Part shown: piece after piece, positions 17,424 through 25,787 of the stretch
How the letters are laid out: each line of letters opens with the position of its first letter
Position numbering within the stretch: position 1 is the first letter of the stretch
Assembly (NCBI RefSeq): GCF_014642875.1
Contig: NZ_BMJC01000001.1
Span: 1,159,335 to 1,223,334, forward strand
DNA: 64,000 bases
Source of the DNA: Puia dinghuensis
GTDB lineage: Bacteria > Bacteroidota > Bacteroidia > Chitinophagales > Chitinophagaceae
Direction of reading: 5' to 3'
Made by a program: the position numbers and the translations under genes
The notes under the pieces: model-generated
The model's input: only the letters and a program-made list of their open reading frames with translations
What the model was told of the DNA's origin: nothing
Databases searched by the model: none

Positions 17424-20400
17424 TTAAAAGGAAACATTCAGTCCGGCAGTCACCGTCCGGGGCATCGGGTATTCATATTGCGCGATATCGTTTGCATCTT
17501 CCGGATCGAACCCTTTCCACTTCATCCACGAGAACAAGTTCTGCCCCTGCGCGAATACCCGGATAGCACGGACATGTTTGCCTAAACCAGGACTCACCGG
17601 CAGGTTATAGTTTAGTGAAAGGTTGCGGAGCTTGACATAATCCGAGCTGCGCACGTCGCTGGAGTTGACCTGCCGCGGATAGGCCGGCGCCTGGAAATCG
17701 GTGATGTCCCCCGGATGCTGCCAGACCTTGAGCATATCCGCAGACTGGTTGTACACCCGGTAGTTGGGGTCGGCGGAATGACTATACAAATAGGGGTAGC
17801 TGAGCCGGGACATCCCGTGGATAAAGCTAAACAGCGCGGAAGCTTCGAACCGCCCGCAGACAACGGTAAGCGATACTCCACCCTTATACGGCGGGTCCCA
17901 GACAGCCTTCAGCGGGACGGCATTATCCGCGCTATAGGTAGTAGTCACCTTGCCGTTCTTGTCCAGGTAGCGGGGGGCGCCCGTAGCGGGATCGACACCG
18001 GCCCAACGGACGGCATAGAAGGTCCCAAGGGGATCCCCCACCCTGTTGATGGAGATGTTGTCGATGAATTGTTGCTGATCACCGCCAAGGGAAAGGACGG
18101 TGTTCTTATTATAAGCGAAATTGAGCCCCACGGTGACGGTCAGCCCGGTTCGTTTCACAACATCCGCATTCAGCTCCCATTCGACGCCCCTGTTGCGCAC
18201 GCGGCCTAAATTGGCGGCGACATTCGACCAGCCAGAGGTAAGAGAAAGATTCTTATTGACAAAAAGATGGTTGGTGACGCGATTGTAGATATCCAACTCT
18301 CCATAGATGCGGTTGTGCAGCACGCCGTATTCGAGACCGATATCCCCTGCCTGGTTGTATTCCCAGTTATAAGCAGGATTGCCGGGCGTCTGGGGCGCCA
18401 GAGCCGGCGCACCGCCATAATTGGTCACCCCGTACAGCGAGCGATAACCATAATCGCTGGCAAAGCCCCCGGCATTCGCCGTCAGGCCATAGCTTCCGCG
18501 AAGCCGCAGCGTGCTTACCACCGGGGCACGATCCATAAAGTGTTCGGCCAGGATATTCCATTTGCCGCCGACAGCCCACAGATTGATATACCGGTTCGCC
18601 GCCGGCACCTGCGAAGAACCATCCCGCCGCAGGCTGGCGGTTACACTATACTTGCTCCCCATGCTATAACGGAACAGGGCGATCGAAGAGATCAGCAGGT
18701 TATTGGCGATGGTGCTCCCCGCGACATTGGGGATAAAGTTATTCGCCGGCGTACCCTGGGTGATGGCCGAAGGAGTGTTGCCCAGCTGCGAGACCAGGCC
18801 ATAACCGGTGAAGCCGAAATAGGTTCCGTAGAGCCGGTTGGCTTCCTCCAGAAGGTTGACCTCGATCTCGTTATTCCCCTCCCAGGGGTGCAGATAGCGA
18901 ACGCCACCGTTGGCCACGAGCCGGTAGCGCGTCGTCAGGCTGTCCTGGTACATCCCCTGGTTGCCGTTGCCCACCTGCTGCCCAAAATAGGAGTTGGGAG
19001 CCAGATAGTCGGTAATCTTATCCTGCTGGTATTCCAGACCCGTCGTCGACGTCAGTTGCCATTCGCCCGTCAACCGAAACACTTCGTTCAGCGAGACCAC
19101 CGATTTGAGCTGGATATCCTTCAGACTGGAGTTGGCGTATTCATTCAGTGCATCTGAACCAAAATTGGCCACACCGGTATTGTTGACATCGGGCTTTTCA
19201 TACGGCAGGGCAAAATAAAGGGCCGCGATGGGATTATTGGCCGAGATGCCGCCGCCCCCGGCAGCCGCACCACCACCCGCCGTAGGCGCCACACCTTCAT
19301 TTTGGATATAGCTTATCTGCGACTGCACCAGCCCCATGCTCAGAGTACTCTTCAACCGGCCGCTGGTATGCTGGACATTTCCCCGGAGACTATACCTTTC
19401 AATCCCCGAATTCAAGGCCACACCCTGCTGATTGAGATAGGCCATGGAAATATAAAAATTGGTATTCGCATTCCCGCCCGAAAGGCTCAACGCATCCGAT
19501 TGGGTCAGACCCGTACGCAACAGGTATTTCCGCCAGTCGGTGTTGATCTTGCGCAGGCTGTCGAGCAGCTGGTCGCTACCTGCCGGTCTCGCCGGGTTAT
19601 TGGGGGAATATTTCCAGCCTGGCAGGTTAGGGTCCTGGATCATCTCTTCAAACTGCAGGCGTTGGCCGGTATTCATCTGATCCCACTTCGAGCTGTTGAC
19701 CCGTGACGCACCGAGATAACTCTTAAACTCCACCTTTGTCTTGCCATCTGCCCAGGCCCTTCCCTTTTTGGTCGTGATCACGATGACGCCATTGGCCGCC
19801 CTGCTGCCATATTGCGCCGTGCCGGCCGCATCCTTCAACACAACCACCGATTCGAAATCATCCGGGTTGAGCCCCGAAAAGCTGCTGTTGGACACCTGTA
19901 CGCCATCCAATATATATAAAGGTTGCACATCGCCGTTGATCGAGCCCATGCCCCGCAGCGTGATCCGCCCCGATTCGCCGGGTTGACCGGTGGGTGTGCC
20001 CACATAAAGCCCAGGCACCCTGCCTTGCAGCATGACATCGAAGGAAGCAACCGGGACATTCTGCAACGTAGTGCCCGGGATGGTCGACAGCGATCCCACT
20101 GTCTTCACCTTGCTTTGCGTGGTATAGCCGGTAACCACCATCGCATTAAGTGTAGCCACATCGGTGGCCAGCCTCACTGTGATAAAGGTGCTGCTGTCTG
20201 CCGGTTGCACCTCCTGACGCTTGTATCCGACAAAGGAGAAAACGAGGACGGGATGCGGCTCCGTGACCCGAAGCATCCACTTGCCATCAGACCCGGTGGT
20301 CGTACCCGCGCCTTTCCCCTTTACCGAGACGGAGACCCCGGCCACCGGCTGCACCCCGGCACTGTCTTTCACGATACCCTGGAAGGTCCTCGCCTGGGCA

Positions 20401-20465
20401 GATGCCAGTACGGGCAACGCGCTCATCAGTAGTGCGATCAGTCGCCCCGCAATTGTCTTTCTCAT
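17424..20465 (-). CDS. SusC/RagA-family TonB-linked outer-membrane transporter
   Basis: The protein has a signal peptide (MRKTIAGRLIALLMSALPVL ... ASAQ), a carboxypeptidase-like regulatory domain (about 25-105), a plug (MVVTGYTTQSKVKTVGSLST; then LYILDGVQVSNSSF), and a roughly 750-residue beta-barrel ending in TAGLNVSF. It imports SusD-bound ligand across the outer membrane using TonB energy. I chose ATG 20465 rather than GTG 20483, because the signal peptide begins there and the GTG lies in the -7 element. The length, 1013 residues, is usual for the family. Its promoter shares the tandem 11-bp operator found before efflux operon 2. Confidence 0.94.
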   Translation of the reverse strand: MRKTIAGRLIALLMSALPVLASAQARTFQGIVKDSAGVQPVAGVSVSVKGKGAGTTTGSDGKWMLRVTEPHPVLVFSFVGYKRQEVQPADSSTFITVRLATDVATLNAMVVTGYTTQSKVKTVGSLSTIPGTTLQNVPVASFDVMLQGRVPGLYVGTPTGQPGESGRITLRGMGSINGDVQPLYILDGVQVSNSSFSGLNPDDFESVVVLKDAAGTAQYGSRAANGVIVITTKKGRAWADGKTKVEFKSYLGASRVNSSKWDQMNTGQRLQFEEMIQDPNLPGWKYSPNNPARPAGSDQLLDSLRKINTDWRKYLLRTGLTQSDALSLSGGNANTNFYISMAYLNQQGVALNSGIERYSLRGNVQHTSGRLKSTLSMGLVQSQISYIQNEGVAPTAGGGAAAGGGGISANNPIAALYFALPYEKPDVNNTGVANFGSDALNEYANSSLKDIQLKSVVSLNEVFRLTGEWQLTSTTGLEYQQDKITDYLAPNSYFGQQVGNGNQGMYQDSLTTRYRLVANGGVRYLHPWEGNNEIEVNLLEEANRLYGTYFGFTGYGLVSQLGNTPSAITQGTPANNFIPNVAGSTIANNLLISSIALFRYSMGSKYSVTASLRRDGSSQVPAANRYINLWAVGGKWNILAEHFMDRAPVVSTLRLRGSYGLTANAGGFASDYGYRSLYGVTNYGGAPALAPQTPGNPAYNWEYNQAGDIGLEYGVLHNRIYGELDIYNRVTNHLFVNKNLSLTSGWSNVAANLGRVRNRGVEWELNADVVKRTGLTVTVGLNFAYNKNTVLSLGGDQQQFIDNISINRVGDPLGTFYAVRWAGVDPATGAPRYLDKNGKVTTTYSADNAVPLKAVWDPPYKGGVSLTVVCGRFEASALFSFIHGMSRLSYPYLYSHSADPNYRVYNQSADMLKVWQHPGDITDFQAPAYPRQVNSSDVRSSDYVKLRNLSLNYNLPVSPGLGKHVRAIRVFAQGQNLFSWMKWKGFDPEDANDIAQYEYPMPRTVTAGLNVSF

Positions 20466-20482
20466 AATTAGCCTTTTTGCCA

Positions 20483-20555
20483 CAAAGCTAGAAGGCGGGC
20501 ATTAGGCCGGACTTAAGCGCAGATGAAAGCGGGATTAGTATTCAGTTAGAAGTTG
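20483..20555 (-). promoter_or_regulatory. susC promoter with five 11-bp operator repeats
   Basis: The -7 element TAGCTTTG is read on the reverse strand at 20490-20483, 18 bp before the susC start. After a 10-bp gap, five half-sites start at 20501, 20512, 20523, 20534 and 20545, at exact 11-bp spacing; forward-strand readings are ATTAG, CTTAA, ATGAA, ATTAG and GTTAG. The block AAAGCGGGATTAG (20526-20538) is identical to 28342-28354 in the efflux operon 2 promoter. Tandem 11-bp sites are typical of OmpR/PhoB-type regulators. Confidence 0.72.
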
Positions 20556-20598
20556 CTGAAACAGATTAGACCCTGCTCATTAGAAGTTACTCATGTGT

Positions 20599-21273
20599 TC
20601 AGGGCTCCTTTAACATATAGCCCTCATTGATCACCGTTAGTATCAACGGAACGTCGAACCCTTTATCGATCTTGCCGCGGAGATAATTGATGTATACGGA
20701 TACCAGGTTGGTCCTTCTTTCGAAGTCGATACCCCAGATGGAGGCCGAGATGAAGGCCTTGGACAATACTCTGTTCTTGTGCGTGATGAGCAATACCAAA
20801 AGAGAGAATTCGGTAGCTGTGAGTTGAAGGGACTTGCCGCCCCGGGTCACCGTTCGTTTAAAGGCATCCACCTCCAGATCTGCCGCCTTAAAGCTCCTGC
20901 CGGCAGCATTCGGCGCCCTCCGGCGCAGGAGCGCATGGATGCGGGCCAGCAATTCCTCGAAATGAAAGGGCTTCAGCAGATAATCATCCGCGCCCGACCC
21001 GAGCCCGGCCACCTTATCCTGCGTATTGCCCCGGCCCGTGACGATAAGGATGGGCAGATCGCTTCGTTTCTGGCGCATCTGCCGGCACAACTCCAGGCCG
21101 TCGATATGCGGCAGCGCGATGTCCATCATCACCAGGTCGTAGTTGCCGGTCTCGAACAGTCGTTTCCCTGCCAGTCCGTCGCCGGCGATATCTACCTGAA
21201 AACCATTCTCAGAAAGACCTTTTTTGATGAAATCTGCGGCAAGAATATTACCGTCCACCAATAAAATGATCAT
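20599..21273 (-). CDS. Orphan OmpR-family response regulator with degenerate acidic pocket
   Basis: The 224-residue protein resembles the locus 2 regulator at 29831-30508 (shared ADFIKKGL-type helix and GADDYLLKPFHFEELLARI). Phosphoacceptor D51, T79 and K101 are present. The usual acidic pair E7-D8 of that paralogue is D7-G8 here (LLVDGN), so the invariant Mg-binding Asp is lost. Phosphorylation may be weak or absent. A complete winged-helix domain follows (about 125-222). No kinase is adjacent. Its start codon is 8 bases past the 16-base guide, so the guide RNA forms its mRNA leader. It lies directly before susC and may control the 11-bp repeats there. Confidence 0.88.
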   Translation of the reverse strand: MIILLVDGNILAADFIKKGLSENGFQVDIAGDGLAGKRLFETGNYDLVMMDIALPHIDGLELCRQMRQKRSDLPILIVTGRGNTQDKVAGLGSGADDYLLKPFHFEELLARIHALLRRRAPNAAGRSFKAADLEVDAFKRTVTRGGKSLQLTATEFSLLVLLITHKNRVLSKAFISASIWGIDFERRTNLVSVYINYLRGKIDKGFDVPLILTVINEGYMLKEP

Positions 21274-21281
21274 ATCCTTTT

Positions 21282-21392
21282 ATAGTTTTGCACACTCGTT
21301 GCATGCTTCCGGGAGCTCTGACCGACCTTGCCTGAAGCTTAATGAGTGGTAATACCCTCACTTTATGGCTGTGCAACCAGCCGCAGAATGTA
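21282..21392 (-). ncRNA. Cas12f-like guide RNA: scaffold plus 16-nt guide
   Basis: Read on the reverse strand from the dCas12f stop. Scaffold 21392-21298 contains a hairpin GGCTG/CAGCC (21382-21378 with 21371-21367) whose 6-nt loop GTTGCA is exactly complementary to TGCAAC at the scaffold end (21303-21298). This forms the pseudoknot expected of Cas12f guides. A second, 7-bp hairpin with one bulge (around GTGAGGG/CCACTCAT) and a closing GCTTC/GGAAGC pair lie between. The scaffold ends ATGCAAC, as does the Un1Cas12f1 repeat as I remember it. The guide GAGTGTGCAAAACTAT occupies 21297-21282. No separate promoter was found, so it is probably processed from the operon transcript. Confidence 0.83.
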
Positions 21393-22490
21393 TTATTCGA
21401 CCAGGACGGTGATACCGTATTTGGCCGCCTTATAGCTGATCTTTTCTTTCAGTCCGTAATAGGTCCAGTTGCGGAGCAGGAAGTTGCTTTCCCTGGCCGT
21501 AGCCTCTTTTTCCGACTGGTGGCGCAACACCAGCACCCCTGCCCCTTCTTCGAGACAGAAGTGGATCAGCCGGGCGGAATATTGGTGCAGCCGGGTGCGG
21601 ACATAGTTCTTTTCCAGGTCGTGAAACCGTTCCAGGGCCTGGAGCTTCCGGGTGCGGCCCCTGCCGCCGCTGTTATATCGCACCGCGGCCTGCGTCCGGC
21701 GCATGGCCTCCTGGATAGCCAGCCGCCGGTGGAGGTATTCTTCCTTGCTGCCGATGCGGATCTCTTTCCCACCGCTGGCCGCAATGATGGGGACATCCAT
21801 CGATAGCCAGGCTTCCACCCGCGATTCAGGAGACAGTTGTCCGGCCACCTTGTCCTGATCAAACACCGCCAGCAAAAAGAGTTTCTGTTGCTTTATCTGT
21901 ATTGAGCTGTCCCGCAACCGGCCTTCCCCCATGATAACCTTTTCAAAAAGCTGCCGGTTACCCGACGTATCACGGCCGAAATGGGTGTGGAAGTGAAGCC
22001 CGTAGAGCGAAAAGCGATACTCCCCCTTCTCTACGGGCTCGATATGGATAATGTCCTTACTGACGATGGGAATGGGCTGATCCCGCCGGTAAATGCGGAG
22101 CGATCTCTTCCCCTCCCGATAGTCGGCTTTTTCCTTGTCAAAGACCGATACGATACGGCTGTTCAGGGCAGTGATGATGGACATCGGTATCTCCCCCTTG
22201 AACTTCGCCGACAACAGCCGGTAGGTCGTATTCATCCGGGACGTTGTGAGTATGCCTTCCTCGTCCTTCTGTTGATCGGCCAGCTTCACTTTGATGCCAT
22301 CCGCCAGGTACAACAGCTCCTTCAGACTGTCCTGGACATAATGATGGGTAACGATCCAGTTGGCTGCCTTGGTGACCATCTGTTGCCAGGTCAGCAGGGT
22401 ACGGTACTTCTCCTTCCACTCTTCTTTACTATCCGCCTGCAGGAGAAGCTGGATCTTCCGCGTGATCATCACTGGTTTCTCTGTGCTCAT
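21393..22490 (-). CDS. Nuclease-dead, truncated Cas12f/TnpB-like RNA-guided DNA-binding protein (dCas12f)
   Basis: The 365-residue protein keeps Cas12f hallmarks. These are an N-terminal wedge-like strand (MITRKIQLLLQ), the recognition-lobe block NTTYRLLSAKFKGEIPMSII with GKRSLRIYRRDQPIPI (about 87-142), and RuvC-region blocks IRIGSKEEYLHRRLAIQEAMRRTQ (245-267) and LLRNWTYYGLKEKISYKAA (338-356). The RuvC-I G-x-D-L-G site reads EAWLS, so Asp is W228. RuvC-II x-E-D/N-L reads VLRHQ, so Glu is R323. The chain stops at GITVLVE, before the zinc finger and RuvC-III Asp. DNA cleavage is therefore not expected, while RNA-guided binding is. It starts 16 bp after the RND pump and is followed directly by its guide RNA. 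No transposase is nearby. Nuclease-dead TnpB repressors (TldR) and dCas12f proteins are known elsewhere; this efflux context is not one I recognise. Confidence 0.88.
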   Translation of the reverse strand: MSTEKPVMITRKIQLLLQADSKEEWKEKYRTLLTWQQMVTKAANWIVTHHYVQDSLKELLYLADGIKVKLADQQKDEEGILTTSRMNTTYRLLSAKFKGEIPMSIITALNSRIVSVFDKEKADYREGKRSLRIYRRDQPIPIVSKDIIHIEPVEKGEYRFSLYGLHFHTHFGRDTSGNRQLFEKVIMGEGRLRDSSIQIKQQKLFLLAVFDQDKVAGQLSPESRVEAWLSMDVPIIAASGGKEIRIGSKEEYLHRRLAIQEAMRRTQAAVRYNSGGRGRTRKLQALERFHDLEKNYVRTRLHQYSARLIHFCLEEGAGVLVLRHQSEKEATARESNFLLRNWTYYGLKEKISYKAAKYGITVLVE

Positions 22491-22506
22491 AGCTGTGACG
22501 GCTTAC

Positions 22507-25500
22507 TCATGACTGAGACGACGACCACCTGCTTTTCCGCTTATGAAAATGCCGGTATGACCAGCCGAAGATCAGCGGGAACACCCACAGGGAGAAGACC
22601 ATGGCGCTCAGAATACCTCCGATGACGACACGGGCCAGTGGACGGCTGCTCTCCGAACCGATGCCTTGGGATAACGCCGCAGGCAACAGACCGATGGCCG
22701 CCATCAGTGCCGTCATCATCACCGGCCGGATCCTCGCCCGGACACCCATGCGGATGGCGTCATACAGGGATAAGGAACCATCGGGCGAGCCAGGCTCTTT
22801 AGCGCCGGTCTCCATGGTTTGCATATCGTAGTAGAAGGAGTGCTCTCCCCGTACATGCTGCAGGTTCTCCTTGAACATCGTGATAAGAATGATACCATCC
22901 TGGATACAGATACCAAACAGGGCGATGAAGCCGATACCCGCGGAGATACTGAAAATGGTGCCGGTTATATACAGCGCCGCAATGCCACCCACAACCGCAA
23001 AGGGCACATTGGCGAATACCAGCAGGGCATCCTTGAAGTTACCGAACATACTCAGCAGCAGGATAAAGATCAAACACAGGCTGATCGGAACCACCTGCGA
23101 CAGCCGTTTCTGCGCCCGCTGCTGGTTCTCGAAATCTCCCTGGAAGGCCATGCTGTAACCTCTTTTCAGATGCACCTTTTCCGCCACTTTCTGTTGGGCC
23201 TCGGCGATGGTGCTGCCCATATCGCGGCCGCGGATCGAGAACTTCAAAGCGGCATACCGGCGGTTGTCGTCGCGATAGATGAGACAGGCGCCCGTACGTT
23301 GTTTAATATCAGCGATCTCTTTGATAGGCACCTTGCTGCCGCTCATGGTCGGCACCAGCAATTCGCCGATCTCTTCAGGCGTCTTTCTATACTCCTCCGG
23401 CAGCCGTACACGGATATCGAATATCTTGATGCCTTCGTACAGCTGGCTGGCAGGCACGCCGCCCGGCCCGAGCCCCCCGATCGCCATACTGATCACCGCA
23501 TTGGCCTGGGCAGACTGGACGCCATATAAGGCCATCCTCTGCTGGTCGAGGTTGATGTCGAGTTCCGGCTGACCGGTATTGTGCATGATGCCCAGGTCTT
23601 CAATACCCTTGACATCTCTTAATACATTATAATACTCCTGCAGTTTCTCTTCCATATAGGGAAGAGAATCACCGAATACCTTCAGGCAGATGCTGCCTTT
23701 CACCCCCGAAACCGCTTCTTCCACGTTGTCCATGATAGGCTGGGAGAAGTTGAGGTTGGTGCCCGGTATCACGGATAAGGCCTTATTCATCCGATTGATA
23801 AGTTCTTCCTTGGTGATCTTCGGGTTCCAATCTTCTTCGGGGAACATGAGGATATCGAACTCATTGTTATAGTATCCGGTGACATCCGTACCGTCATCCG
23901 GCCGGCCGGTCTGCGACACGCAGTACTGCACCTGCGGGAATTGCATGATGATATCCCTGGCCTGTTTGGAGATATCGACGGATTTGGCCAGACCGGTACT
24001 ATAGTTGGTCTGGATACGAAGCCAGATGCTGCCCTCGTTCAGCTGCGGTAGGAATTCCGACCCCAGGTATTTGAAGGAATATATCCCAACGACCATGACG
24101 ATCAGCGCGCAGACAACCACGATCTCCTTGAACCTCCAGGCCAGCTGAAAACCTTTTTGCATGAATTCCATCATCGGCTCGACGATGGGATTGTGCTTTT
24201 CTTTCACATTTTTGCGCATCAGAATGCTGATCAGCACCGGTACGAGGGTAAGCGTCGTGATCAGCGAACCCAATAAGGCAAAGCTCAGCGTATACGCCAG
24301 CGGTGAGAACATCTTCCCCTCTACCTTCTGGAAGGCGAAGATGGGCAGCAGGGCGGTGATGATGATCACGTTGAGGTAGAACGGTCGTTTCCCGATCTCC
24401 GCCGCGCTCTTCTTGATCAGACCGAGCTTGCTCATCTTGTTGAACCGCTCCATTCCCACCTGCTTGGCCTTATGGTCCAATATGACAAAAATACCCTCCA
24501 CCATCACGATCGTCCCATCAAGAATGATCCCGAAGTCCACAGCGCCCAGCGAAAGCAGGTTGGCCGACATGCCCATCAGGTGCAGACAGATAAAGGCAAA
24601 CAGCAGGGAGATGGGGATGATCACCGCCACCACCGCCGTGGCCCGCCAGTCGAACAGGAAGATGGAAATGAGTACGATCACCAGTAACACGCCTTCGATC
24701 AGGTTGTGAAGTACGGTGTGGGTAGCATAAGAAATGAGATCCGAACGGTCGTAATAAGGGACAATCTTTGTATCGGCAGGCAGAACGTAATTATTTAGAT
24801 ATTTGATCTTGGCCTCGATGTTCTTCACAACGTCCGAAGGGTTCTCCCCCTTGCGCATGACTATGATGGCCTCCACCACGTCGTCCTCTTTATCTACCGT
24901 CGAGTCCTTTCCGGTCTTATCTTTCATTCTCTCGGCCCGCGTGATCCATCCCAGCCTGGGCACATTGGATATCTCCACCGTAGCCACATCCTTCACCAGC
25001 AGCGGTACCCCGTTGTTATTCAGGATGACGATGTTCTTTATCTCCTCTACATCGTTGAGCAGACCAATGCCCCGCACGACAAAGGCCTGGTCGTTCTGGA
25101 AGATCATATCCCCGCCCACATTGATATTGGTATTCTGGATAGCATTGAATACGTCCAACGGCGTCAGCCCGAGATTGGTCAGCTTCCCGGGATCGACCTT
25201 TATCTCATAGGTCTTGGTCTTCCCCCCGAAGCTGTTGATATCCCCTACCCCCTGGACACTGCGCAACGCACGGTCGATGACCCAGTCCTGCAGGGTCTTC
25301 AGTTCGCGCACGTCGCGGAAGGTGCTCTTTATCGTATACCGGTAGAGCTCCCCGGTGGGACCGGTAGGCGGTTGCACTGCCGGCTGCACATTGGGGGGCA
25401 GCTGCGCATTAGGCAGCAGGTTCATCACCTGCTGTCTTGCCATGGGGTCCTTTACATCGTCATCGAAGATGATCTTGATAAACGACAGACCGAATATGCT

Positions 25501-25764
25501 GGTCGACCGCAGACTCGTCTTCTTCTGCACCGGGTTCATCGCGATCTCGATAGGTATCGTAATAAACTTCTCAACTTCCTCGGCGCTGCGGCCCTGCCAT
25601 TGCGTTATGATGTCGATCTCTGTGTTGGTCACATCCGGAAATGCCTCGATAGGCATGTTCATGAAGGTGATGATACCGCTCACGATCAGCAAAGAGGTGA
25701 GGAATAGTATGAAGTACTTATTCTTAAGCGAGAATCCTATAACTCTTCTAAGAAACTTGGTCAT
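22507..25764 (-). CDS. CzcA/CusA-family heavy-metal RND efflux pump, operon 2
   Basis: The 1085-residue pump is clearly paralogous over its length to the operon 1 pump (for example NMPIEAFPDVTNTEIDIITQ versus NMPIEAFPDVTNTEISIITQ). The TM4 signature DFGIILDGTIVMVEG gives D410, D416 and E423, the CzcA-type proton-relay triad. It differs by a roughly 20-residue insertion near the C-terminus (GEHSFYYDMQTMETGAKEPG) between TM segments. It exports metal ions from periplasm or cytosol through the TolC channel. It starts 23 bp after the adaptor gene; dCas12f follows 16 bp after its stop, so all are probably one transcript. Confidence 0.94.
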   Translation of the reverse strand: MTKFLRRVIGFSLKNKYFILFLTSLLIVSGIITFMNMPIEAFPDVTNTEIDIITQWQGRSAEEVEKFITIPIEIAMNPVQKKTSLRSTSIFGLSFIKIIFDDDVKDPMARQQVMNLLPNAQLPPNVQPAVQPPTGPTGELYRYTIKSTFRDVRELKTLQDWVIDRALRSVQGVGDINSFGGKTKTYEIKVDPGKLTNLGLTPLDVFNAIQNTNINVGGDMIFQNDQAFVVRGIGLLNDVEEIKNIVILNNNGVPLLVKDVATVEISNVPRLGWITRAERMKDKTGKDSTVDKEDDVVEAIIVMRKGENPSDVVKNIEAKIKYLNNYVLPADTKIVPYYDRSDLISYATHTVLHNLIEGVLLVIVLISIFLFDWRATAVVAVIIPISLLFAFICLHLMGMSANLLSLGAVDFGIILDGTIVMVEGIFVILDHKAKQVGMERFNKMSKLGLIKKSAAEIGKRPFYLNVIIITALLPIFAFQKVEGKMFSPLAYTLSFALLGSLITTLTLVPVLISILMRKNVKEKHNPIVEPMMEFMQKGFQLAWRFKEIVVVCALIVMVVGIYSFKYLGSEFLPQLNEGSIWLRIQTNYSTGLAKSVDISKQARDIIMQFPQVQYCVSQTGRPDDGTDVTGYYNNEFDILMFPEEDWNPKITKEELINRMNKALSVIPGTNLNFSQPIMDNVEEAVSGVKGSICLKVFGDSLPYMEEKLQEYYNVLRDVKGIEDLGIMHNTGQPELDINLDQQRMALYGVQSAQANAVISMAIGGLGPGGVPASQLYEGIKIFDIRVRLPEEYRKTPEEIGELLVPTMSGSKVPIKEIADIKQRTGACLIYRDDNRRYAALKFSIRGRDMGSTIAEAQQKVAEKVHLKRGYSMAFQGDFENQQRAQKRLSQVVPISLCLIFILLLSMFGNFKDALLVFANVPFAVVGGIAALYITGTIFSISAGIGFIALFGICIQDGIILITMFKENLQHVRGEHSFYYDMQTMETGAKEPGSPDGSLSLYDAIRMGVRARIRPVMMTALMAAIGLLPAALSQGIGSESSRPLARVVIGGILSAMVFSLWVFPLIFGWSYRHFHKRKSRWSSSQS

Positions 25765-25787
25765 TTGATGGATTTAAGCGGTAAAAC

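Noticed and set aside
20483-20490. The susC promoter as a second target of the guide
   Set aside because: Only the -7 core letters agree; the bases next to the required flanking motif differ.
21282-21297. The guide sequence read as a promoter (forward strand TAGTTTTG) for a + strand gene
   Set aside because: Both flanking genes are on the reverse strand and no + strand gene follows. The shared segment starts exactly at the scaffold end and includes bases beyond the -7 element, which fits a guide better than a relic promoter.
21298-21392. Continuation of dCas12f in another frame (an open frame reading TFCGWLHSHK) as a frameshifted zinc finger
   Set aside because: It lacks the paired Cys-x-x-Cys pattern and the RuvC-III Asp. 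The scaffold stems and the pseudoknot explain the sequence better, so I treat the truncation as real.
21393-22490. An active TnpB of an IS200/IS605-type insertion sequence
   Set aside because: No Y1 transposase, no recognisable terminal hairpins, and both RuvC catalytic positions that I can align are substituted.
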